Of a stretch of DNA of 33,688 nt, positions 8,935 to 15,344 are shown one piece after another. The notes beneath the pieces were generated by a model. That model made no database searches and was not told the DNA's origin. It saw nothing but the letters and a program-made list of their open reading frames with translations. The stretch is from contig CACANA010000011.1 of the NCBI GenBank assembly GCA_902533775.1, forward strand, positions 1 to 33,688, given 5' to 3'. The first letter of the stretch is position 1. The number at the start of each line of letters is the position of its first letter. Source of the DNA: an uncultured Pelagibacteraceae bacterium. GTDB taxonomy: Bacteria > Pseudomonadota > Alphaproteobacteria > Pelagibacterales > Pelagibacteraceae. The translations under genes were made by a program, and so were the position numbers.

Positions 8935-9173
8935 TATTTAATATTCTTTTTCTTTACTGGATCATACCCATGTCCTCCTCCAAAAATTTTTATTGGATGA
9001 CAAGTTAAAATTCTTTTAATCCCTTTGTAACAACCTTTCAAAACACCATATTCATTTAAACTATCAATAAAATACTCTGAACAGGTTGGAACATATCTAC
9101 AATTATTACCTAGAATCGGTGAAATGAAAAATTTATAAAATTTAATTAATAATATTAATCCTTTTTTAATCAT
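8934..9173 (-). CDS. yidD: Membrane protein insertion efficiency factor YidD
   Basis: Small inner-membrane-associated protein that assists YidC-dependent insertion. The 79-residue sequence shows the family pattern: amphipathic N-terminus with IKFYKFFISPILGNNCRYVPTCSEY (split here by the family's two conserved cysteines), then GVLKGCYKGIKRILTCHP and the terminal GGHGYDPV. It lies between rnpA (2-base gap) and yidC (1-base overlap), the standard context. Confidence 0.95.
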   Translation of the reverse strand: MIKKGLILLIKFYKFFISPILGNNCRYVPTCSEYFIDSLNEYGVLKGCYKGIKRILTCHPIKIFGGGHGYDPVKKKNIK

Positions 9174-9175
9174 AA

Positions 9176-9517
9176 CTATCTAATTTTTTTTAACTCACTA
9201 AAAAGTTTTATTTTAATAAAATTGTACTCATCTTCTAAAACAGATTTTCTAGCAATTAATAAATAACTATAGTTAAGATTAATTTTAATTTTTTTTAAAG
9301 CCTCGTTCATCATATTTCTTAATCTTCTTTTAATTCTATTTCTTACAACCGCTGTACCAATCTTTTTTTTTGTAATTAAACTTATATTAAAATATTTATT
9401 ACTTTTATTTTCTAATCTCCTGTAAAAAATTGTTGAATATCTATTTGAAATTTTTTTACCATTTAAAATAAATTTAAAATCCTCATTTTTGGATAAACTT
9501 TTTAATTTAACCTGCAT
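9176..9517 (-). CDS. rnpA: Ribonuclease P protein component
   Basis: Protein subunit that helps the RNase P RNA bind and cleave the 5' leader of tRNA precursors. The RNR signature is RNRIKRRLRNMM (about residues 58-69), preceded by a central beta region including FNISLITKKKIGTAVV. 113 residues and strongly basic, as expected. The ATG shares one base with the stop of rpmH (TAATG), so translation is probably coupled. Identity is secure from motif and from the rpmH-rnpA-yidD-yidC order. Confidence 0.94.
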   Translation of the reverse strand: MQVKLKSLSKNEDFKFILNGKKISNRYSTIFYRRLENKSNKYFNISLITKKKIGTAVVRNRIKRRLRNMMNEALKKIKINLNYSYLLIARKSVLEDEYNFIKIKLFSELKKIR

Positions 9518-9651
9518 TAAACAGTGAGTTTTTTTCTACCCTTACTTCTTCTTCTTCTTATTAGTTTTCTTCCACCTTTGGTCTTCATTTTAGACCTAAA
9601 ACCATGCCTTCTTTTTCTCACTTTTTTACTAGGTTGATATGTACGTTTCAT
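9517..9651 (-). CDS. rpmH: 50S ribosomal protein L34
   Basis: Short ribosomal protein of 44 residues, read directly on the minus strand from ATG at 9649-9651 to TAA at 9517-9519. The sequence begins [18 protein letters not shown] and continues [20 protein letters not shown], which is the invariant L34 pattern. It is the first gene of the minus-strand run, so its promoter should lie in 9652-9735. The final stop base overlaps the rnpA start codon. Confidence 0.97.
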   Translation of the reverse strand: MKRTYQPSKKVRKRRHGFRSKMKTKGGRKLIRRRRSKGRKKLTV

Positions 9652-9735
9652 ATTAAGGCTTTTATTTTGTTAAATTTCGGTAGTTATACAATTTAATGTA
9701 TATAAGTACAGCGATTTTTAATAAATTAAAATAAA
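9652..9735. promoter_or_regulatory. Divergent promoter region between rpmH and the TVP38-like gene
   Basis: This 84-base AT-rich spacer separates two divergent transcripts. For rpmH (minus), a TATAAC box reads at 9689-9684 with a weak CTGTAC hexamer 17 bases upstream (9711-9706), predicting a start about 25 bases before the L34 ATG. For the plus gene, TATAAG at 9701-9706 is the best -10 candidate, with no convincing -35. These are visual matches only. Confidence 0.4.
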
Positions 9736-10449
9736 ATGGAAAATGAAAATAAATTAAAAATTATTCTCGGTATTATATATCTTTCCATAGTTACTGGCTT
9801 TTTGTTGCTTTTTTTTAGCCATTTCTCATTTGATGACTTTTCAAGTTTTGAACTTATAAAAAATAATAGAGATAAACTAAATGATATCAAAAATTCCAAT
9901 CTTTTAATTGCTAGCATATTATTTTTTATCGGAGTGATTATTTGGGTTATGCTTTTAGGGTTTGGTTCACCAGTTTTTTTAGTTGGAGGATTTGTATTTG
10001 GAAAATGGATAGGGACAATCCTTATTGTATTTGGTTTATCTATTGGCGCAACACTTTTATACATTTGTGCCAATTATTTTTTTAAAGATTTAATTAAAAA
10101 AAAATTTTCATCAAAGTTTTCTAACCTTACTGAAAAATTTAAAAAAAATGAATTTACTTTTTTTCTGATATATAGATTTGTTGGTGGTATACCTTTTTTT
10201 ATATCAAACATTTTGCCGACATTATTTAATGTTAAGATTAAAAATTTCTTTTTCGGATCTGTTATTGGAATGACACCTCAGTTATTCGTTGGAGCCTCGC
10301 TTGGCGCAGGGCTAAATAATGTAATTGACGATAATCAAGAACTTCCTAGAATATTTGATATAATTTTAACTCCAGATATTTATGTGCCATTAATAGGGAT
10401 GATAATTCTGGTTTTAATTGGATTTATAGTCAGAAAAAAATTCTACTAA
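9736..10449 (+). CDS. TVP38/TMEM64 (DedA-like, VTT domain) integral membrane protein
   Basis: Predicted inner-membrane protein of the VTT/SNARE-associated domain family, whose relatives are linked to lipid scrambling or undecaprenyl-phosphate/lipid recycling. Hydrophobic segments: about 9-28 (IILGIIYLSIVTGFLLLFF), 55-75, 78-112 with the family motif GFGSPVFLVGGFVFGKWIG, a re-entrant region near YRFVGGIPFFISNILP (about 146-161) and FFFGSVIGMTPQLFVGASLG, and a final helix (about 214-232). 237 residues is normal. It stands alone: divergent from rpmH and convergent with tRNA-Thr, which begins four bases after its stop. The specific substrate is unknown. Confidence 0.85.
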   Translation: MENENKLKIILGIIYLSIVTGFLLLFFSHFSFDDFSSFELIKNNRDKLNDIKNSNLLIASILFFIGVIIWVMLLGFGSPVFLVGGFVFGKWIGTILIVFGLSIGATLLYICANYFFKDLIKKKFSSKFSNLTEKFKKNEFTFFLIYRFVGGIPFFISNILPTLFNVKIKNFFFGSVIGMTPQLFVGASLGAGLNNVIDDNQELPRIFDIILTPDIYVPLIGMIILVLIGFIVRKKFY

Positions 10450-10453
10450 TAGC

Positions 10454-10527
10454 TGGTGCCCTCACCCAGAATTGAACTGGAAACTCATCCTTACCATGGA
10501 TGTGTTATACCATTTAACTATGAGGGC
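10454..10527 (-). tRNA. tRNA-Thr (GGT)
   Basis: A full cloverleaf folds on the minus strand: acceptor GCCCTCA/TGAGGGC (7 pairs), D arm GTTA/TAAC, anticodon stem CATCC/GGATG with loop ATGGTAA giving anticodon GGT, T arm TCCAG/CTGGG (one T-G pair) with loop TTCAATT. Discriminator A is followed by an encoded CCA (10456-10454). The TGGTAAGG loop/stem region resembles other threonine tRNAs. Position 32 is A, which is less usual. It decodes ACC and ACU. Confidence 0.95.
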
Positions 10528-10622
10528 ATTTTTTATTTATAATTAGTGTATAAAATTGTTTTTTTCAAATAAATGCCTTAATTTTTTACGAAAATCGGTT
10601 ATATCTAAATTAGGTAAATGAT

Positions 10623-10820
10623 ATGGGAATTCACTACGATTATAAATCAACAAGAGGAGCTAAGGCTATGGAGAAGCAGGCTAAAAGAGAAAAAAAGCTT
10701 GCTGAAAAAAGAGCAAAAAAAATAGCCAAACAAGGTGACCCCAAAAGTTCAGAGGATAAAACAATACCAATCGATCAAATAATAACCTTAGATCACCTTA
10801 CCAATCCAGACAAAAAATAA
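10623..10820 (+). CDS. Small basic hypothetical protein
   Basis: A 65-residue protein that I cannot assign. Residues 11-40 form a charged, Lys/Glu/Ala-rich amphipathic helix (AKAMEKQAKREKKLAEKR), followed by a more acidic tail (KSSEDKTIPIDQIITLDHL). There is no signal peptide or membrane segment. An AGG lies about 8 bases upstream of the ATG. It is followed 5 bases later by a second tiny basic ORF and then dcd, so it probably heads that transcript. A nucleic-acid or ribosome-associated role would fit the charge, but that is a guess. Confidence 0.65.
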   Translation: MGIHYDYKSTRGAKAMEKQAKREKKLAEKRAKKIAKQGDPKSSEDKTIPIDQIITLDHLTNPDKK

Positions 10821-10825
10821 TCAAG

Positions 10826-10927
10826 ATGGACAGGAAGAAGGATAAAAAAGCTAAACTTGAAGAAGCTTTGCGTAAAAACTTAAGAAAAAGAAAAATTTTC
10901 CAAAGAAAAAATAAAAAAAATAAATAA
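10826..10927 (+). CDS. 33-residue Lys/Arg-rich small protein
   Basis: An ORF of 33 codons from ATG at 10826 to TAA at 10925-10927. Nearly half of its residues are Lys or Arg, with a helix around KLEEALRKNLRKRK. The stop is followed immediately by the ATG of dcd and the start is 5 bases after the previous gene. Alphaproteobacteria often carry a short EALRxNLxRRK-type protein near murA, and this looks like that family. Function unknown. Confidence 0.6.
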   Translation: MDRKKDKKAKLEEALRKNLRKRKIFQRKNKKNK

Positions 10928-11482
10928 ATGTCAGTGCAATCAGATAAGTGGATAATCAAAATGGCGAAAGATCATGCAATGATTTCACCATTTGAAGATA
11001 AACAAATAAGGGAAGGAAAAATTTCATTTGGTGTTTCTTCATACGGGTACGATGCGAGAGTATCTAATGAATTTAAAATATTTACCAATGTTAACTCCGA
11101 AATTGTAGATCCCAAAAATTTTAAACCAACAAATTTTGTAACAAAAGAGGCTGATGAATGTATTATTCCGCCAAATTCTTTTGTTTTAGCAAGAACAGTC
11201 GAATATTTTAAAATTCCCAGTGATATCCTAGTTATTTGTTTAGGTAAGTCTACTTATGCTCGATGTGGAATAATTGTTAATGTAACACCTTTGGAACCAG
11301 GATGGGAAGGTCATGTGACCCTTGAATTTTCTAACACAACCCCATTACCAGCCAAAATATATGCAAATGAGGGTGTAGCTCAATTTATATTTTTAAAAGG
11401 GAATGAGAAGCCAGATGTTTCATATGCAGATAGAAAAGGAAAATATATGGGCCAAAAAGGGGTAACGCTTCCCAAAATTTAA
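10928..11482 (+). CDS. dcd: dCTP deaminase
   Basis: Deaminates dCTP to dUTP, feeding thymidylate synthesis. Trimeric dUTPase-fold protein with [19 protein letters not shown] (27-45), the nucleotide-binding segment [20 protein letters not shown] (105-124), and [11 protein letters not shown] (127-137), where Glu133 corresponds to the catalytic glutamate. A C-terminal [10 protein letters not shown] and a Lys-Gly-rich tail (KGKYMGQKG) close the active site. 184 residues is typical. One base separates its stop from murA. Confidence 0.95.
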   Translation: MSVQSDKWIIKMAKDHAMISPFEDKQIREGKISFGVSSYGYDARVSNEFKIFTNVNSEIVDPKNFKPTNFVTKEADECIIPPNSFVLARTVEYFKIPSDILVICLGKSTYARCGIIVNVTPLEPGWEGHVTLEFSNTTPLPAKIYANEGVAQFIFLKGNEKPDVSYADRKGKYMGQKGVTLPKI

Positions 11483-11483
11483 A

Positions 11484-12746
11484 ATGGATAAATTTAAAAT
11501 TAATGGTCCCTCTAAGATCAGAGGAGAGGTATCAGTTTCTGGAAGTAAAAATGCTGCTCTACCAATACTTGCTGCAACTTTACTCTTTGATAAAAATGTA
11601 ACAATTAAAAATCTTCCAAGAGTTAAAGATATTGATACAATGCTTAATTTACTAAAATCACTAGGAAGAAAAATTACCTTTAAAAATAATAAAAAAATCG
11701 CGACAATCTCAATAGGAAAAAAAAATAATTCTTTTGCACCTTATTCTCTAGTTAAAACAATGAGAGCAGGAATTTTAGTTCTTGGCCCTTTATTGGCAAA
11801 AAATAAAAAAGCAAAAGTAAGTAGCCCAGGTGGTTGCAGTATAGGAGTAAGACCAATAGATATACATTTAAAAGCTATATCAAAATTAGGAGTTAAAATA
11901 CAAATTGAAAAAGGATATGTTAAAGCAAAAGCTCAGGAAGGATTAGTTGGTTCAGAAATAAGACTTTCAAAAATATCTGTTGGAGCTACCGAAAACTCAA
12001 TTCTTGCTGCTTGTCTTGCAAAAGGAACAACAACAATTAAGAATTGTGCTATAGAACCTGAGATCAAAGATTTAACAAATTTTCTTAAAACAGCAGGTGC
12101 CAAGATCAAATGGATTGGTAAAAGAACTTTAAAAATAGAGGGTGTTAAAACATTAAAAAGTATAACTTACTCAATTATGAATGATAGGATTGAAGCAGGT
12201 ACTTTTTGTGTTGCTGCATGTTTGAATGGTGGAAGCTTAAAAATTAAAAACTTTGAGCCAAAAATTATCAATACAGAGATAAATTTACTTAAGAAAATTG
12301 GTGCAAAAATAAAAATCACAAAAAATACGATTCAAATTAAGGGACCAAAAAAAATTAGGAGTCTAAATTTTTTAAAAACTGGAGAATATCCAAACTTCCC
12401 CACTGATTTGCAAGCTCAATTTATGGTATTATTAACTAGAGCAAATGGGAAAAGTACAATTGAAGAAAATATATTTGAAAACAGATTTATGCATGTTCCA
12501 GAATTAAAAAGATTAGGTGCAAAAATAAATATTAAAGGTAACAAGGCAATTATTGAAGGAACTAATAACCTTGAGGGAGCTGAGTTAATGTCTAGTGATT
12601 TAAGGGCATCAGTAGCCTTGGTATTGGCAGCTTTTATTTCGAGAGGAACAACTATTATAAATAGAGTATATCATTTAGACCGCGGTTACGAAAAAATTGA
12701 AAACAAATTAAAAAAAATTGGAGTAAAAATTAAAAGAATATCTTAG
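11484..12746 (+). CDS. murA: UDP-N-acetylglucosamine 1-carboxyvinyltransferase
   Basis: First committed step of peptidoglycan synthesis: adds enolpyruvate from PEP to UDP-GlcNAc. Catalytic Lys22-Asn23 lie in SGSKNAALPILAATLL, and the PEP-adduct cysteine is Cys118 in SSPGGCSIGVRPIDIHL, so fosfomycin would be expected to bind. The late arginine motif SDLRASVALVLAA is present. 420 residues is normal. The stop TAG shares its last base with the GTG start of the next gene (TAGTG). murA followed by DUF2948 and hisD is a conserved alphaproteobacterial order. Confidence 0.96.
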   Translation: MDKFKINGPSKIRGEVSVSGSKNAALPILAATLLFDKNVTIKNLPRVKDIDTMLNLLKSLGRKITFKNNKKIATISIGKKNNSFAPYSLVKTMRAGILVLGPLLAKNKKAKVSSPGGCSIGVRPIDIHLKAISKLGVKIQIEKGYVKAKAQEGLVGSEIRLSKISVGATENSILAACLAKGTTTIKNCAIEPEIKDLTNFLKTAGAKIKWIGKRTLKIEGVKTLKSITYSIMNDRIEAGTFCVAACLNGGSLKIKNFEPKIINTEINLLKKIGAKIKITKNTIQIKGPKKIRSLNFLKTGEYPNFPTDLQAQFMVLLTRANGKSTIEENIFENRFMHVPELKRLGAKINIKGNKAIIEGTNNLEGAELMSSDLRASVALVLAAFISRGTTIINRVYHLDRGYEKIENKLKKIGVKIKRIS

Positions 12747-13147
12747 TGAATAGTTTTTTAAAGAAAGTAATCGCTCAATCACCGGATGATTTGCAAATCA
12801 TATCAGCAATATGTGCAGAATCTAAAGTCAAAATTTCCGATATAAAATATTTGCCTTCTACGAAAATTTTTTTACTTTCTGTTTTAAGAATAGATAAGGA
12901 AACAGATAGTAGCAAACCTATAAATAGTGTTATAAAATTTGAATTTATTGAAAGTTCCAAGTCTAAAAACATTAACCAGTCCAATGCAGATTTAACTTTA
13001 GAATTATTTACAATTGATATTTTTAAAAAAAAAGAAAATTTTGAAATAGTTCTGTTATTTTCAAAAAATGGAATTATAACACTGTCCACAGAAGTTATTG
13101 ATGTAACGTTAGAAGACCAAAAAATTGAAAATGATAAAAGTAATTAA
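12746..13147 (+). CDS. DUF2948 family protein
   Basis: A 133-residue protein starting at GTG (12746-12748). The pattern SPDDLQIISAICAESKVKISDIKYLPSTKIFLL near the N-terminus and GIITLSTEVIDVTLED near the C-terminus match the alphaproteobacterial DUF2948 family, which is nearly always encoded between murA and hisD. No catalytic motif, signal or membrane segment is visible. It overlaps hisD by 17 bases if hisD starts at 13131. Function is unknown for the family; the assignment rests on pattern plus position. Confidence 0.82.
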   Translation: MNSFLKKVIAQSPDDLQIISAICAESKVKISDIKYLPSTKIFLLSVLRIDKETDSSKPINSVIKFEFIESSKSKNINQSNADLTLELFTIDIFKKKENFEIVLLFSKNGIITLSTEVIDVTLEDQKIENDKSN

Positions 13148-14396
13148 TTGTAAGAAAAAAAATTATAAAAGAGAATTAGAATCTTTTTTGGATAAAAGGA
13201 GATCTGGAAAAGCAGTAGACACTTCGATAGTTCCAAAAATTTTAAAAGACATCAAAATTAATGGAAGAAAAGCACTTTTAAAGTATGAGAAAAAATTTAG
13301 TAAAAATATAGAGATAGTTCCTTCAAAAGATAAAGTAAACAAAGCAATTAATTCATTAGAACCTAAGATTAAAAAAAGTATCGATTTAGCTTATAATAGA
13401 ATTTTTAAGTTTCATTCACTACAAAAACCAAAAAATATTAAATATGTAGATAATTTTAAAAATAAACTTGAATATAAGTATGTGCCACTACAGTCTGTAG
13501 GTATTTATGTACCAGCTAATTTACCATCCACATTATTAATGAATGCAGTGCCTGCAAAGATTTCTGGTGTAAAAAGAATTGTTTTGGCCAATCCAAAACT
13601 TGATGGAAAACTAAATCCTGCTGTTCTTTATGCAGCTAAAAAAGTTGGAATTAAGGAAATTTACTCAATGGGTGGCGCCCAGGCTATAGCAAGTTTAGCG
13701 TATATTCAAAAAGTGAATAAAATTGTTGGGCCTGGAAATATTTATGTTGCAAGAAGCAAACGTGAAGTCTTTGGTGATGTTGGGACAGAAGGGATGGTCG
13801 CTGGGCCTAGTGAAATTTGTGTTTTAGCAGATGGCAAAACTGACCTAAATCAAGTTATAACATCTATGATTGGACAAGCAGAACATGATGCAAATTCTCA
13901 GTGTATTTTAATTACGAAAGATAAAAAATTAGCGAATAAATTTAATATAGAAATAAAAGAAAGTATCAAAAAAGTTCAAAGGAAAAGAGTTGTTTTAAAA
14001 AGTTTGAAAAATAATGGATTAATTGTGTTGGCCCAAAGTGATAAGCAAATAGTAGAAGCAATTAATGAAGTTGCTCCAGAGCACTTAGAAATTAATGTGT
14101 CTAATTATAAAAAGTATTTAAATCAAATTCATAATGCAGGAAGTATTATGATTGGAAAGTATTCTCCAATGGCTGTCTCAGATTATAATGTTGGTTCAAA
14201 CCATGTATTACCAACTTTAGGATCTGCAAAATTTTCATCTGGACTAAATCTTAGTGAATTTTATAAAAAAATTAGCCATATAACTCTTACAAAAAAAGGT
14301 ATTGAGAAATTAGGAGAATCCGCTACACATCTCGCTGAGTATGAAGAACTAGATAATCATGCTCAAAGTATTAAATCTAGAATGAGGAGATTATAA
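13131..14396 (+). CDS. hisD: Histidinol dehydrogenase
   Basis: Oxidises histidinol to histidine in two NAD-dependent steps, the last reactions of histidine synthesis. Conserved blocks are [63 protein letters not shown] (zinc-ligand region, catalytic His), EVAPEHLEI, and [15 protein letters not shown]. 421 residues from the ATG at 13131; a TTG at 13125 in the same frame would add two residues and is less likely. The other his genes in this window (hisZ, hisG) are in the next transcription unit, so regulation could differ. Confidence 0.95.
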   Translation: MIKVINCKKKNYKRELESFLDKRRSGKAVDTSIVPKILKDIKINGRKALLKYEKKFSKNIEIVPSKDKVNKAINSLEPKIKKSIDLAYNRIFKFHSLQKPKNIKYVDNFKNKLEYKYVPLQSVGIYVPANLPSTLLMNAVPAKISGVKRIVLANPKLDGKLNPAVLYAAKKVGIKEIYSMGGAQAIASLAYIQKVNKIVGPGNIYVARSKREVFGDVGTEGMVAGPSEICVLADGKTDLNQVITSMIGQAEHDANSQCILITKDKKLANKFNIEIKESIKKVQRKRVVLKSLKNNGLIVLAQSDKQIVEAINEVAPEHLEINVSNYKKYLNQIHNAGSIMIGKYSPMAVSDYNVGSNHVLPTLGSAKFSSGLNLSEFYKKISHITLTKKGIEKLGESATHLAEYEELDNHAQSIKSRMRRL

Positions 14397-14397
14397 T

Positions 14398-14613
14398 TTG
14401 AGTAAACAGGATACGTTGGAGTTTGAAGGTGTGGTAACAGATCTTCTTCCTAATGCTATGTTTAGAGTTAAACTAGACAATGGTCATAACGTTACAGCTC
14501 ACACGGCAGGAAAACTTAGAAAAAATCGTATTCGTGTTTTACAAGGTGATAGAGTGAAATTGGAAGTATCTCCATACGATTTATCAAAGGGTCGTATAAT
14601 TTTTAGATCTTAA
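14398..14613 (+). CDS. infA: Translation initiation factor IF-1
   Basis: Binds the ribosomal A site during initiation. Single OB-fold (S1-like) domain of 71 residues with the family signatures [41 protein letters not shown] and the end [14 protein letters not shown]. The start is TTG at 14398, because [10 protein letters not shown] aligns with the normal IF-1 N-terminus and no ATG or GTG exists in the right place. It begins one base after the hisD stop and ends three bases before tRNA-Phe, so one transcript may carry all three. Confidence 0.95.
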   Translation: MSKQDTLEFEGVVTDLLPNAMFRVKLDNGHNVTAHTAGKLRKNRIRVLQGDRVKLEVSPYDLSKGRIIFRS

Positions 14614-14616
14614 TAT

Positions 14617-14692
14617 GGCTTCGTAGCTCAGTTGGTAGAGCAGAGCCCTGAAAAGGCTTGTGTCGCTGGTTCGAGTCCCGCCGAAGCCACCA
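14617..14692 (+). tRNA. tRNA-Phe (GAA)
   Basis: Acceptor GGCTTCG/CGAAGCC, D arm GCTC/GAGC, anticodon stem GAGCC/GGCTT with loop CTGAAAA giving GAA, T arm GCTGG/CCCGC with loop TTCGAGT, discriminator A and encoded CCA. The T stem has one T51-C63 mismatch and the anticodon stem ends with a G-T pair. The gene lies three bases after infA and is the only visible Phe tRNA here. Confidence 0.95.
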
Positions 14693-14759
14693 CTCCCATG
14701 TGGTATTAATATCCATCATTATGCTTGCATTCAAAATTAAAATCTAATACCTATCAATC

Positions 14760-14784
14760 AGCTATTTATAGCTAATTATATAAT
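14760..14784 (+). promoter_or_regulatory. Candidate promoter and dyad upstream of the cold-shock gene
   Basis: A perfect TATAAT at 14779-14784 lies 24 bases before the csp ATG, predicting a leader of about 17 nucleotides. No good -35 hexamer is seen at 16-18 bases. Just upstream is a 6-bp dyad AGCTAT-TT-ATAGCT (14760-14773), which could be a protein site or part of an upstream transcript's hairpin. The 115-base spacer 14693-14807 holds nothing else recognisable. Confidence 0.45.
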
Positions 14785-14807
14785 AACAAAGAAAGAGTAA
14801 CTAAAGT

Positions 14808-15020
14808 ATGAGTACATTAAAAGGCAAAGTAAAGTGGTTCAACGGTAAGAAGGGCTACGGTTTTATTGAAAGAGAAGACGGAGAAAAAGATTGTTTCGTT
14901 CATGCAAGCGCAGTTAGAGAAGCTGGGCTAAGATTTTTGAATGAAAACGATGCTATAGAATTCGAAATTCAAGATGGCGAAAAAGGTCCAAGCGCTGTAA
15001 ATTTGAAAAAATTAGGTTAA
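14808..15020 (+). CDS. Cold-shock domain protein (CspA family)
   Basis: Single-stranded RNA/DNA-binding protein of 70 residues that destabilises RNA structure. The sequence shows [15 protein letters not shown] (RNP1 at about 16-21) and DCFVHASAV (RNP2 at about 28-36), and ends in the usual [16 protein letters not shown] purine-rich AAAGAAAGAG segment before the ATG could serve as the ribosome site. It has its own good -10 box. No terminator with a U-run follows, so transcription may continue into the structured spacer and the tRNA-His-hisS unit. Confidence 0.93.
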   Translation: MSTLKGKVKWFNGKKGYGFIEREDGEKDCFVHASAVREAGLRFLNENDAIEFEIQDGEKGPSAVNLKKLG

Positions 15021-15050
15021 TAAAATTTAATTCATCAAAAATATTTGTAT

Positions 15051-15085
15051 AGGAATAGGAGATGTTAAAAAACATAGCTATTCCT
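15051..15085 (+). other. RNA hairpin enclosing a ribosome binding site and start codon
   Basis: AGGAATAG (15051-15058) pairs perfectly with CTATTCCT (15078-15085). After a small internal loop, ATGTT (15062-15066) pairs with AACAT (15071-15075) around an AAAA loop. The lower stem contains the AGGA that would serve the ATG at 15062, and that ATG is in the upper stem, so folding should hide the start site. No U-run follows, so it is not a normal terminator. Confidence 0.6.
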
Positions 15086-15142
15086 GTGCAAAGCTTTTCT
15101 TGCTTGCATTTAAAAAAAAAAATGCTAATTAGACAACAATGA
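15062..15142 (+). CDS. 26-residue leader ORF, upstream partner of the His-rich leader
   Basis: ATG at 15062 to TGA at 15140-15142, with AGGA seven bases before the start, the best ribosome binding site of the region. The peptide begins MLKNIAIPVQSF and has a Lys-rich middle; it resembles nothing known. Its TGA overlaps the ATG of the next ORF as ATGA, so ribosomes finishing it would be placed on the His-rich ORF. The start site is buried in a hairpin. It could be a chance ORF; the Shine-Dalgarno spacing and coupled junction are the support. Confidence 0.4.
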   Translation: MLKNIAIPVQSFSCLHLKKKMLIRQQ

Positions 15143-15213
15143 ATAAATTGGCTATTATTAACATAGAAACTCACAGACATCATTTTCATGCTGGCTGCAA
15201 GCTAGCTATTTAA
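15139..15213 (+). CDS. Histidine-rich leader peptide (candidate his attenuator)
   Basis: A 24-codon ORF (ATG 15139-15141, TAA 15211-15213) in which codons 12-17 read His-Arg-His-His-Phe-His (CAC, AGA, CAT, CAT, TTT, CAT; 15172-15189). Histidine normally makes up about two percent of residues, so four in six is a strong deviation. One base after the last His codon begins a 6-bp hairpin (15190-15206). Downstream come tRNA-His, hisS, hisZ and hisG. This is the organisation of amino-acid leader peptides such as enterobacterial hisL, though the sequence is unrelated. The ORF lacks its own clear ribosome site and is coupled to the preceding ORF by ATGA. A leader role is inference from composition and position. 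Confidence 0.6.
   Translation: MNKLAIINIETHRHHFHAGCKLAI
15190..15206 (+). terminator. Hairpin directly after the leader His codons (possible attenuator)
   Basis: GCTGGC (15190-15195) pairs with GCTAGC (15201-15206), six pairs with one G-T, around a TGCAA loop. The following bases are T-rich but interrupted (TATTTAATTATTTAT), so it is a weak candidate intrinsic terminator. A ribosome stalled on the second to fourth His codons would cover the 5' arm and stop it forming. The 3' arm can alternatively pair with TGGCTA at 15148-15153 (with TAGCTA at 15203-15208). Confidence 0.4.
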
Positions 15214-15263
15214 TTATTTATAAATTTAATTTTATCCACATTTAGTATAAAACAGTAAAAGGA

Positions 15264-15340
15264 GCACGGGTAGCTCAGTTGGTTAGAGCAGCGGTTTGTG
15301 GAACCGAAGGTCGACAGTTCGAATCTGTCCCCGTGTACCA
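15264..15340 (+). tRNA. tRNA-His (GTG), A73 type without G-1
   Basis: Acceptor GCACGGG/CCCGTGT with a G1-T72 wobble, D arm GCTC/GAGC, anticodon stem GCGGT/ACCGA (G27-A43 mismatch) with loop TTGTGGA giving anticodon GTG, T arm GACAG/CTGTC with loop TTCGAAT, discriminator A73 and encoded CCA. The base before position 1 is A, so the extra G-1 typical of bacterial tRNA-His is not encoded, and position 73 is A instead of C. This is the divergent tRNA-His known from Caulobacter-type alphaproteobacteria, which is read by a divergent HisRS. The synthetase gene follows four bases later. Confidence 0.96.
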
Positions 15341-15344
15341 AAAA

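Larger units (their letters stand above)
15021..15263 (+). promoter_or_regulatory. Structured leader region upstream of tRNA-His-hisS-hisZ-hisG
   Basis: In a genome where most gaps are under 20 bases, these 243 bases stand out. From left to right they hold a hairpin enclosing a Shine-Dalgarno sequence and ATG (15051-15085), a second imperfect hairpin (15087-15108), an A11 tract (15112-15122), a 26-codon ORF (15062-15142), a histidine-rich 24-codon ORF (15139-15213), a hairpin directly after the His codons (15190-15206), and a TATAAA box (15246-15251) 12 bases before the tRNA. I read it as a regulatory leader controlled by histidine or charged tRNA-His; that is inference. The TATAAA box suggests the tRNA may also have its own promoter, although no -35 element is evident. 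Confidence 0.55.

Noticed and set aside
9726..10073. 115-codon minus-strand ORF opposite the TVP38-like gene
   Set aside because: It is the antisense shadow of a gene with clear membrane-protein motifs.
12775..13089. Minus-strand ORF within the DUF2948 gene
   Set aside because: The plus frame matches a known family in its conserved position between murA and hisD.
15112..15122. A11 tract as a slippage site fusing the first leader ORF to the His-rich ORF
   Set aside because: After a shift into the His-rich frame, a TAG at 15130-15132 ends translation before the His-rich ORF starts, so no fusion product is possible.
15087..15125. Hairpin and A-tract after csp as an intrinsic terminator
   Set aside because: On the plus strand the stem is followed by A residues rather than a U-run; on the minus strand there is no gene to terminate.
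14953..15189. 78-codon minus-strand ORF across the csp 3' end and the leader
   Set aside because: It overlaps csp antisense, has no ribosome site and a composition like random AT-rich sequence; the plus-strand leader explains the region better.
15279..15344. N-terminal extension of hisS by 22 codons starting inside tRNA-His
   Set aside because: The extension is the translation of the tRNA gene itself; the ATG at 15345 gives the normal HisRS N-terminus.
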